Assembly (NCBI RefSeq): GCF_019417665.1
Contig: NZ_DXUU01000058.1
Span: 1-13,334, forward strand
Origin: Ruminococcus sp.
Lineage (GTDB): Bacteria; Bacillota; Clostridia; Oscillospirales; Ruminococcaceae
Direction of reading: 5' to 3'
DNA: 13,334 nt
The position numbers and the translations under genes are program-made. Below the pieces are notes generated by a model. It saw nothing but the letters and a program-made list of their open reading frames with translations. It was not told where the DNA came from and did not search any database. This document shows, piece by piece, positions 8,322 to 13,277 of this stretch (position 1 is the first letter of the stretch; every line of letters starts with the position of its first letter).

Positions 8322-9232
8322 TGGCAAAATTATCGGTAGACGTGGCTGGGGTCACGCTGAAAAACCCCATTATTCCAGCATCCGGCGTATTCGGCTATGG
8401 CAGAGAATACGAACAGCTGTTCCCACTGTCCAAGCTGGGCGGCATTGCAACGAAGGGTACCACGGGTCAGCCCCGTCCGGGAAATCCTGCCCCTCGTATT
8501 GCAGAGACACCCAGTGGCATGCTCAATTCCGTGGGATTGCAAAATCCCGGCATTGACGCCTTTTTGGAGAAAGAACTGCCCAATCTGCTGACAAAGGATA
8601 CGGTCATTCTTTCAAATATCGCCGGCTCTACCATTGAGGAATGCGTGTCCATTGCGGAGAAACTGGATGCAACGGATGTGCATATGATCGAGCTGAATAT
8701 TTCCTGCCCAAATGTGAAACAGGGTGGTGCGGCCTTTGGCGTACATTGTGACAGTGCTGAAGCTATTACGGCAGCAGTCCGTAAGGCCACGAAAAAGCCT
8801 CTTATCGTAAAGCTGTCGCCCAATGTTACCAGCATTACAGATATTGCAAAGGCTGTGGAATTCGCCGGAGCAGATGCGGTATCCCTCATTAATACAGTAC
8901 TGGGTATGCGTATCAATATCGAGACAAAGCGTCCCATTCTCCGGAACAATGTGGGCGGTATGTCCGGTCCTGCTGTGTTTCCTCTGGCAGTGCGTATGGT
9001 ATGGCAGACGGCACAGGCGGTCTCCATTCCTGTTATTGGTATGGGCGGCGTGGCAAGCGGTGCAGATGCCATTGAAATGATGATGGCTGGGGCAAGTGCC
9101 GTACAGGTGGGCGCTGCCATATTTACCGATCCTCTGGCACCGGTGCATATTATTGAGGAAATGGACACATGGTTGGATGCCCACGGCGTAGATGATGTGC
9201 GGCAGATTATTGGCACAGTTCAGCCCTGGTGA
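8321..9232 (+). CDS. pyrD: PyrD: dihydroorotate dehydrogenase B, FMN catalytic subunit (class 1B)
   Basis: Oxidises dihydroorotate to orotate using FMN; with PyrK it forms the NAD+-linked heterotetramer. The 303-residue protein shows KNPIIPASGVFGYG (14-27), PRIAETPSGMLNSVGLQNPG (58-77), the catalytic cysteine loop ELNISCPNVKQGG (C129) typical of class 1 enzymes, KLSPNVT, and the FMN phosphate-binding loops VIGMGGVASGADA and VQVGAAIF near the C-terminus. ATG 8321 shares its A with the pyrK stop TAA, and GAGGAGG (8304-8310) lies ten bases upstream. A GTG at 8315 would add two residues but is only four bases from the ribosome-binding site. It is a soluble form with no N-terminal membrane anchor, consistent with an anaerobe that does not use quinone. 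Confidence 0.96.
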   Translation: MAKLSVDVAGVTLKNPIIPASGVFGYGREYEQLFPLSKLGGIATKGTTGQPRPGNPAPRIAETPSGMLNSVGLQNPGIDAFLEKELPNLLTKDTVILSNIAGSTIEECVSIAEKLDATDVHMIELNISCPNVKQGGAAFGVHCDSAEAITAAVRKATKKPLIVKLSPNVTSITDIAKAVEFAGADAVSLINTVLGMRINIETKRPILRNNVGGMSGPAVFPLAVRMVWQTAQAVSIPVIGMGGVASGADAIEMMMAGASAVQVGAAIFTDPLAPVHIIEEMDTWLDAHGVDDVRQIIGTVQPW

Positions 9233-9245
9233 TGAGGATGGTGCA

Positions 9246-9668
9246 ATGATTATTTTAGGTGTGGATTTCGGCGATACGAGAACAGGACTTGCGGTCTGTG
9301 ACCGGGGAGAATTCCTGGCATCGCCGGCAGGAGTCATTACGGAACGGGATTTTGACCAGTGCATGAGAAAGGTTGCCGCCGCTGCAAAGGAGCACCGTGC
9401 AGAGCTTCTGGTGGTAGGCTATCCCAAGAATATGAACAATACCATCGGCGAGCGTGGGGAACTGTGCCAGCAGTTTGCCCTGGGATTGGGGGAAATGACA
9501 GGTATCCCGGTGCAACTCTGGGACGAACGTTGTACCACGGTCTCTGCCCATGCCTGCCTCAATGTGACCAACACACGGGGGAAAAAACGCAAAGCCGTAG
9601 TGGACGCTGTGGCAGCGACCATTATTCTGGAGAGCTTTCTGGCGTTTCGAAAGAATACACGGAGTTGA
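9246..9668 (+). CDS. ruvX: RuvX/YqgF: putative pre-16S rRNA nuclease, Holliday-junction-resolvase fold
   Basis: Essential RNase H-like nuclease family implicated in 16S rRNA 5' end maturation, earlier proposed as a Holliday junction resolvase. The 140 residues match the family length. Motifs in order: GVDFGDTRTG with D7, ELLVVGYPKNMNN (53-65), the DER triplet at 93-95, and KAVVDAVAATIILESFL (116-132) with D120. The expected acidic residues are present. The start ATG 9246 lies 13 bases after the pyrD stop with GAGG at 9234-9237; the frame extends upstream to 9192 but that part lies inside pyrD. It is the last gene of the operon, ahead of the terminator at 9746. It has no metabolic link to pyrimidine synthesis, so co-transcription may simply give steady expression. 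Confidence 0.93.
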   Translation: MIILGVDFGDTRTGLAVCDRGEFLASPAGVITERDFDQCMRKVAAAAKEHRAELLVVGYPKNMNNTIGERGELCQQFALGLGEMTGIPVQLWDERCTTVSAHACLNVTNTRGKKRKAVVDAVAATIILESFLAFRKNTRS

Positions 9669-9745
9669 TGTTCCAATTTTTGCTTTTCGGTTCGATGCCC
9701 CTCTACCATTGCTGCAATGGGAATTCTGTTGCATTTCAAAATAAC

Positions 9746-9780
9746 AAAACGGCGATACCGTATTGGTGCCGCCGTTTTTT
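9746..9780. terminator. Terminator shared by the pyr-ruvX operon and the convergent small gene
   Basis: AAAACGGCG (9746-9754) pairs with CGCCGTTTT (9770-9778); further pairing inside the loop is possible (ACC with GGT). On the plus strand it ends in six T residues (9775-9780), a strong terminator for the operon. On the minus strand it begins directly after the TAG of the 72-residue gene and is followed by TTTTGTTATTTTG, so it could also terminate that transcript. The stretch 9669-9745 between ruvX and this hairpin holds no gene. Confidence 0.88.
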
Positions 9781-9999
9781 CTATTGCTGCTTTTCGGATT
9801 TGGTTTTCTCTTCTTCGGATTCCAGTCTGCATAACACGTTTCTTGCTGCAATGGTTTCGACGGTATAGGCGATCTGGTTCAGGATCGCCGCAGCTGCTGT
9901 CTGTGCCTCCGGCGTTTCAAACTGTGCAGCAATGGCTGTTGCAATGGTGTTGATTGCCGCAGAAAACCGCAGATCTTCACAGAATGCATTGCATTTCAT
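9781..9999 (-). CDS. Small 72-residue protein, clostridial short-protein family (DUF6774-like)
   Basis: The function is unknown. The chosen ATG (9999-9997 on the minus strand) is preceded by a strong site, GGGAGG, seven bases upstream. The open frame extends to 10083, but those 28 residues lie before this ribosome-binding site and overlap the predicted promoter. The protein is mostly alanine-rich helix, with cysteines near the start (C3, C7) and one near 58, and a charged tail SEEEKTKSEKQQ. The spacing of CEDL, an ATAIA helix, LNQIAYTVETIAA and a final LC resembles a family of very short clostridial proteins that I recall as DUF6774; this is from memory and unverified. There is no signal peptide or membrane segment. 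It is transcribed alone, convergent with the pyr operon. Confidence 0.72.
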   Translation of the reverse strand: MKCNAFCEDLRFSAAINTIATAIAAQFETPEAQTAAAAILNQIAYTVETIAARNVLCRLESEEEKTKSEKQQ

Positions 10000-10026
10000 G
10001 CAGACACCTCCCGGTATCAGGATATG

Positions 10027-10052
10027 TGTATGGAAATTTCTTTGTGCATACA
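10027..10052. promoter_or_regulatory. Inverted repeat TGTATGG-N12-GCATACA at the predicted start of the 72-residue gene
   Basis: TGTATGG (10027-10033) and GCATACA (10046-10052) form a 6-bp inverted repeat beginning three bases downstream of the predicted minus-strand -10 box. The same two seven-base words occur at 10771-10791, at the predicted start of the Fe-S scaffold/GGGtGRT unit. It could be an operator or a 5' mRNA hairpin. Confidence 0.4.
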
Positions 10053-10054
10053 GA

Positions 10055-10083
10055 AATTTACCCAGGGTGTTACAAATTTTCAA
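10055..10083 (-). promoter_or_regulatory. Candidate promoter of the 72-residue gene
   Basis: Read on the minus strand, TTGAAA (10083-10078, one mismatch to TTGACA) is followed after 17 bases by TAAATT (10060-10055, two mismatches to TATAAT). Spacing is ideal but the -10 box is weak. It would give a 5' leader of about 50 bases before the ATG at 9999. Confidence 0.45.
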
Positions 10084-10113
10084 GAATCTTAAACGGAAAA
10101 TTCACAATTATCT

Positions 10114-10121
10114 GGTATGAT
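10114..10121 (+). promoter_or_regulatory. Candidate extended -10 promoter of the 125-residue gene
   Basis: TGGTATGAT ends at 10121; its -10 hexamer TATGAT has one mismatch and carries the extended TG, as in the pyr promoter. No good -35 box lies at the usual distance, so strength is uncertain. It points away from the minus-strand promoter at 10055-10083, making this a divergent intergenic region. Confidence 0.4.
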
Positions 10122-10168
10122 AAATATGTTCTTAATTGGCTGTTTGCTGTACCATTAGTTTTTGCTTT

Positions 10169-10188
10169 CCGGTACGCTTTTGTACCGG
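10169..10188 (+). promoter_or_regulatory. Leader hairpin just upstream of the 125-residue gene
   Basis: CCGGTAC (10169-10175) and GTACCGG (10182-10188) form a perfect 7-bp stem with a 6-base loop, ending seven bases before the ribosome-binding site AAGAGGA (10195-10201). There is no T-run, so it is not a terminator. A second GTACC at 10149-10153 could pair instead with GGTAC (10171-10175), giving a mutually exclusive fold. No known riboswitch class is recognised. Confidence 0.5.
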
Positions 10189-10207
10189 GCATCGAAGAGG
10201 AACAGAC

Positions 10208-10585
10208 ATGATTTCATGGAATTCACCGATTTTCGCTTCGGAGATCGCACATGAAGTACGCCAAATCTATATCATGCAGATCCAGTCTGGACGGGATGCG
10301 TGGACGGCGATGGAAACTGTGATGAATCTGTATCAGTCCAAGGAGAGATCCAAGGAGACGGCACCAATTTTCTGGTTGTCACTTGCTGCGGCGCAGTTGG
10401 AATGCCATCATATTCTCCCTGAGGTGCGCAGTCAGGCACTTGCCTGGATCAATCAAATGTTATCTGTGCCGGAAGAAACACTCCCTGCGGACAATGATGA
10501 GGACATCAGTGCATGTCTGCGTGATATTTGCGCACTGAAGTGCTGGATTCTCTGCGAAAAAACGATTTTACAGCATGATAGCTAA
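10208..10585 (+). CDS. Hypothetical protein, 125 residues
   Basis: I do not recognise this family. ATG 10208 follows AAGAGGA by six bases; the frame runs back to 10136, but those residues overlap the leader hairpin and ribosome-binding site. The protein looks soluble and helical, with no signal peptide or membrane segment. A central segment, FWLSLAAAQLECHHILPEVR, then a helix through ALAWINQML, resembles helical repeat-like segments of small clostridial proteins. An acidic patch (ADNDEDISA) follows, then a C-terminal region with three cysteines (CLRDICALKCW), with more close by. The cysteines do not form a clear zinc motif. It is a single-gene transcript bounded by a candidate promoter at 10114 and a terminator at 10621. 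Confidence 0.72.
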   Translation: MISWNSPIFASEIAHEVRQIYIMQIQSGRDAWTAMETVMNLYQSKERSKETAPIFWLSLAAAQLECHHILPEVRSQALAWINQMLSVPEETLPADNDEDISACLRDICALKCWILCEKTILQHDS

Positions 10586-10620
10586 ATTTTATTTTGTCTT
10601 ATCAATTTTTTCTTGCTTGG

Positions 10621-10666
10621 CGCAATGCTTTTCGGAAAATACGGAAAACATTGCGTTTTCTTTTTT
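10621..10666 (+). terminator. Rho-independent terminator of the 125-residue gene
   Basis: CGCAATG (10621-10627) pairs with CATTGCG (10649-10655). The stem continues inward after one mismatch (TTTTCG with CGGAAAA), and TTTTCTTTTTT follows at 10656-10666. It lies 36 bases after the stop codon and insulates the next promoter at 10737. Confidence 0.85.
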
Positions 10667-10736
10667 ATCTGCATGTCCAAAAATAACAGGCTTTTTTGCG
10701 CATTTTTTGAAAACGAATAATTTACAGAAAAAATGC

Positions 10737-10765
10737 TTGATTCTCAGTGGAAAATGTAGTATAAT
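10737..10765 (+). promoter_or_regulatory. Strong promoter of the NifU-like / GGGtGRT unit
   Basis: TTGATT (10737-10742), a 17-base spacer, and a perfect TATAAT (10760-10765) in an A/T-rich setting. Transcription should begin near 10772, inside the inverted repeat at 10770-10792, leaving a leader of about 47 bases. The strong -10 box agrees with the codon choice of the two genes, which suggests high expression. Confidence 0.85.
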
Positions 10766-10769
10766 AATT

Positions 10770-10792
10770 TTGTATGGCGAAAACGCATACAA
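10770..10792. promoter_or_regulatory. Inverted repeat TTGTATG-N9-CATACAA at the predicted transcription start
   Basis: The arms are 10770-10776 and 10786-10792, 7 bp and perfect; in RNA an additional GC pair may form in the loop around AAAA. It begins five bases after the -10 box. It could be an operator covering the start site or a stabilising 5' hairpin on the transcript. The half-sites recur at 10027-10052. Confidence 0.5.
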
Positions 10793-10818
10793 TGCCACAC
10801 CATGAAAGGAGTTTGACC

Positions 10819-11511
10819 ATGATTTATTCAAACGAAGTAAACGAGATGTGCTGTGTAAAGCAGGGTGTTCAGCACGGCGCAGCACCGATCCCTGAGGAAG
10901 CAAAGTGGGTAAAGGCAAAGGAAATCAGCGATATTTCCGGTCTGACACACGGCATCGGCTGGTGCGCTCCGCAGCAGGGAACCTGCAAGCTGACTCTGAA
11001 TGTCAAGGAAGGCATCATTCAGGAAGCTCTGGTAGAGACGATCGGATGTTCCGGTATGACACATTCTGCTGCTATGGCTGCTGAGATCCTGCCGGGCAGA
11101 ACCGTTCTGGAAGCACTGAACACAGACCTGGTTTGCGATGCTATCAATACTGCAATGCGTGAGCTGTTCCTGCAAATCGTATACGGTCGTTCTCAGAGTG
11201 CATTCTCTGAAGAGGGTCTGCCTATCGGCGCTGGCCTGGAGGATCTCGGAAAGGGTCTGCGTTCTCAGGTTGGTACCATGTACAGCACCCTGAAAAAGGG
11301 TCCTCGCTACCTGGAAATGACTGACGGCTATGTGACCAAGATTGCTCTGGACGAGGATGACGAGATCATTGGCTATAAGTTTGTAAACTTCGGCAAGATG
11401 ATGGACTTCATCAAGGCTGGCGATGATGCAAATACGGCTTTCGAAAAGGCACAGGGTCAGTACGGCCGTGTGGCTGACGCTGTCAAGTTTGTAGACCCGA
11501 GAAAAGAATAA
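10819..11511 (+). CDS. NifU/IscU-like iron-sulfur cluster scaffold-type protein (GGGtGRT partner)
   Basis: Predicted Fe-S scaffold-like protein of 230 residues. The central segment GCSGMTHSAAMAAEILPGRT (76-95) resembles the IscU/NifU segment around its second conserved cysteine (GCGSAIASSS... then a GKT turn). Other cysteines are C11, C12, C49, C56 and C106, and H44 lies in GLTHGIGWC. The order is roughly a divergent N-terminal cysteine region (1-30), a NifU_N-like domain (about 35-125), then a C-terminal extension (150-230) not found in IscU. ATG 10819 is preceded by AAAGGAG (10805-10811); upstream residues in the same frame lie in the leader. It precedes the GGGtGRT gene by 20 bases. Cluster binding is inferred from similarity; the substrate proteins are unknown. 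Confidence 0.85.
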   Translation: MIYSNEVNEMCCVKQGVQHGAAPIPEEAKWVKAKEISDISGLTHGIGWCAPQQGTCKLTLNVKEGIIQEALVETIGCSGMTHSAAMAAEILPGRTVLEALNTDLVCDAINTAMRELFLQIVYGRSQSAFSEEGLPIGAGLEDLGKGLRSQVGTMYSTLKKGPRYLEMTDGYVTKIALDEDDEIIGYKFVNFGKMMDFIKAGDDANTAFEKAQGQYGRVADAVKFVDPRKE

Positions 11512-11531
11512 GAACAGGAGGATACATACCC

Positions 11532-12551
11532 ATGGCATTATTTGAATCATATGAGAGAAGAGAAAAGCAGGTTCTGGCTGTTCTGAAGGAATATGGTATC
11601 GACTCTATCGAGGGCGCTGCTGAGGTCACAAAGGCTGCTGGTCTGGATGTATACAAGATGGTAGAGGGCATTCAGCCTATCTGCTTCGAAAACGCAAAGT
11701 GGGCTTATACTGTCGGCGCTGCCATTGCAATCAAGAAGGGCTGCCGCCGTGCCGCTGACGCTGCTGCTGCTATCGGCGAAGGCCTCCAGGCTTTTTGTAT
11801 CCCCGGCTCTGTTGCTGACCAGCGTAAGGTTGGTCTTGGCCACGGTAACCTGGGCAAAATGCTCCTGGAAGAAGATACAAATTGCTTCGCTTTCCTGGCT
11901 GGTCACGAGTCCTTTGCTGCTGCTGAGGGTGCGATCGGTATTGCTGAAAAGGCAAACAAGGTCCGCAAGGAACCGCTCCGTGTTATCCTGAATGGTCTGG
12001 GCAAGGATGCTGCACAGATCATCGCAAGAATCAATGGATTTACTTATGTAGAGACTGAGATGGACTACTACACAGGTGAGGTCAAGGAAGTATTCCGCAA
12101 GTGCTACTCCAAGGATGCAAACAGCCCCCGTGCAAAGGTAAATTGCTACGGTGCTAACGATGTCACCGAAGGCGTTGCAATTATGTGGAAGGAAGGCGTT
12201 GATGTTTCCATCACTGGTAACTCTACCAACCCGACACGTTTCCAGCACCCGGTTGCAGGCACCTACAAGAAGGAATGCATTGACAAGGGCAAGAAGTATT
12301 TCTCCGTTGCTTCCGGCGGCGGCACAGGTCGTACTCTGCACCCGGACAACATGGCTGCAGGCCCGGCTTCCTATGGTATGACTGATACCATGGGACGTAT
12401 GCACTCGGACGCACAGTTCGCTGGTTCTTCTTCCGTTCCGGCACACGTAGAGATGATGGGTCTCATCGGCATGGGCAATAATCCTATGGTTGGCGCTACA
12501 GTTGCTGTTGCTGTTTCTGTGGAAGAGGCTGCTAAGGCTGGCAAGTTCTAA
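11532..12551 (+). CDS. GGGtGRT family protein (uncharacterised, conserved in anaerobic Firmicutes)
   Basis: A 339-residue protein carrying the motif that names the family, SVASGGGTGRTLHPDN (258-273). Glycine-rich segments GLGHGNLGKM (101-110) and LIGMGNNPMVGATVAVAVSV (311-330) suggest nucleotide or phosphate binding, but no reaction is known. Cysteines lie at 51, 71, 89, 118, 191, 205 and 249. It is soluble, with no signal peptide. ATG 11532 has AGGAGG at 11516-11521. Like its upstream partner it uses CTG, GCT, AAG and TCC codons heavily, consistent with high expression. The pairing with a NifU-like gene is a recurrent arrangement as I recall it, suggesting a role in Fe-S assembly or repair; that is inference. 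Its downstream terminator appears broken by the insertion sequence. Confidence 0.9.
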   Translation: MALFESYERREKQVLAVLKEYGIDSIEGAAEVTKAAGLDVYKMVEGIQPICFENAKWAYTVGAAIAIKKGCRRAADAAAAIGEGLQAFCIPGSVADQRKVGLGHGNLGKMLLEEDTNCFAFLAGHESFAAAEGAIGIAEKANKVRKEPLRVILNGLGKDAAQIIARINGFTYVETEMDYYTGEVKEVFRKCYSKDANSPRAKVNCYGANDVTEGVAIMWKEGVDVSITGNSTNPTRFQHPVAGTYKKECIDKGKKYFSVASGGGTGRTLHPDNMAAGPASYGMTDTMGRMHSDAQFAGSSSVPAHVEMMGLIGMGNNPMVGATVAVAVSVEEAAKAGKF

Positions 12552-12580
12552 GAAACTGCGTGTTTTTTCCCATATAAACA

Positions 12581-12602
12581 AAAAAAGAGCGTCTCGGTAT
12601 TT
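12581..12602 (+). terminator. Left arm and loop of a probably disrupted terminator
   Basis: A run of A residues followed by AGAGCGTCTCGG (12586-12597) and TATTT has the form of the 5' arm and loop of a rho-independent terminator. The matching arm (CCGAGACGCTCT followed by T residues) is absent; the IS end begins exactly where it should start. Only a 3-bp self-pairing (GAG with CTC) remains. Confidence 0.45.
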
Positions 12603-12629
12603 TGATGTGACCCCAAAAAGTTAGACTTT

Positions 12630-12665
12630 ATATAGCGTAGCAGTTTTAAGGCTGCTACGCTATAT
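12630..12665. repeat. 14-bp perfect hairpin inside the IS end
   Basis: Bases 12630-12643 pair fully with 12652-12665 (TATAGCGTAGCAG with CTGCTACGCTATA plus one A-T pair) around an 8-base loop. It starts just after the transposase stop codon (12668-12666 on the minus strand). No T-run follows on either strand, so it is not a typical terminator. It may limit transcription or translation crossing the IS end, as terminal hairpins in some IS elements do. Confidence 0.7.
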
Positions 12666-13277
12666 TTATGCAGCCAAGATGCTAAGCCGATATTGTACCG
12701 GACTCATCCACCCAAGTTTCTCTTTGATTCTTTTCTCGTTGTAATATTTTATATATCTTTCAATAGCATCTTTAAGATCATCAAAGCTGTAATAAGTTGT
12801 TCCGTAATACATTTCTTGCTTTAAAATACCAAAGAAATTTTCCATCACAGAGTTATCATAGCAGTTTCCTTTGCGAGACATACTTTGAAAAATCTTGTTT
12901 TCTTTAAGGGCAGACGAATATGCGTTCATTTGATATGCCCAGCCTCTGTCTGAATGAAATGTTCTTCTGTATGGGCAATCAGATGTTATTTCTATTGCTT
13001 GTTTCTGTGCCGATAAAACACTTGCCGCTGACGGAGTTTTTCTGATACCATAGCTTATCACTTCACCATTAAACATATCAAGGAACGGGTCTAAATACAA
13101 TTTCTTAATTACCATTCTGCCTTTGTTGTCAATCTCATAATACTTAAATTCAGTAGTGTCAGTTGTTATCTTTTGATGCGGTACAGATGTATGAAAGCGA
13201 CGATGAATTCTGTTAGGAGCTATTTTGCCAACATTGCCTTTGTAAGAATTATATCTGCGACTTTTTCGAGTAAATGA
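12666..13277 (-). pseudogene. Truncated IS150-like transposase (OrfB, DDE catalytic part)
   Basis: The frame is open for 203 codons from 13277 and reads TRKSRRYNSYKGNVGKIAPN, then ITTDTTEF with the first catalytic Asp, FHSDRGWAY with the second, and KGNCYDNSVMENFFGILKQE with the Glu. The second Asp and the Glu are separated by exactly 35 residues, the DD(35)E signature of IS3-family integrase cores. The C-terminal YIKYYNEKRIKEKLGWMSPVQYR is also typical. The N-terminal 75-90 residues of OrfB and the whole of OrfA are missing, and an in-frame TGA lies at 13280-13278. The internal ATG at 13115 would begin after the first catalytic Asp, so any product from it would be inactive. Confidence 0.85.

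Larger units (their letters stand above)
12603..13277 (-). mobile_element. IS3-family (IS150-like) insertion sequence remnant, 5' end lost
   Basis: The left boundary is an IS3-type terminal repeat, TGATGTGACCCCAAAAAG starting at 12603 (possibly 12606), beginning with TG and carrying the ACCCCAAAAAGTTAGAC core seen in many IS150-group elements. Seen from the transposase this is the right-hand end (IRR). The element is markedly more AT-rich than the flanking genes. No OrfA, no OrfB 5' part and no second terminal repeat are present; in the transposase frame, similarity stops near 13277. The copy is therefore truncated and cannot transpose by itself. The exact right boundary is inferred. Confidence 0.82.

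Noticed and set aside
9192..9245. N-terminal extension of ruvX by 18 residues
   Set aside because: It lies inside pyrD, and the family starts at the MIILGVDFG segment beginning at ATG 9246.
9709..9854. The 12-mer TTGCTGCAATGG occurring at 9709-9720 and 9843-9854, the first copy within a 15-base near-palindrome (CCATTGC-T-GCAATGG)
   Set aside because: Flanking bases do not match beyond the 12-mer and one copy is inside the 72-residue gene; it is most likely chance.
10589..10918. A 109-codon minus-strand frame
   Set aside because: It runs antisense through a terminator, a strong plus-strand promoter and the start of the NifU-like gene, with no ribosome-binding site or family.
11547..12581. 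A 344-codon minus-strand frame antisense to the GGGtGRT gene
   Set aside because: It is a codon-bias shadow of a highly expressed gene, shows no recognisable family, and begins in the IS-disrupted spacer.
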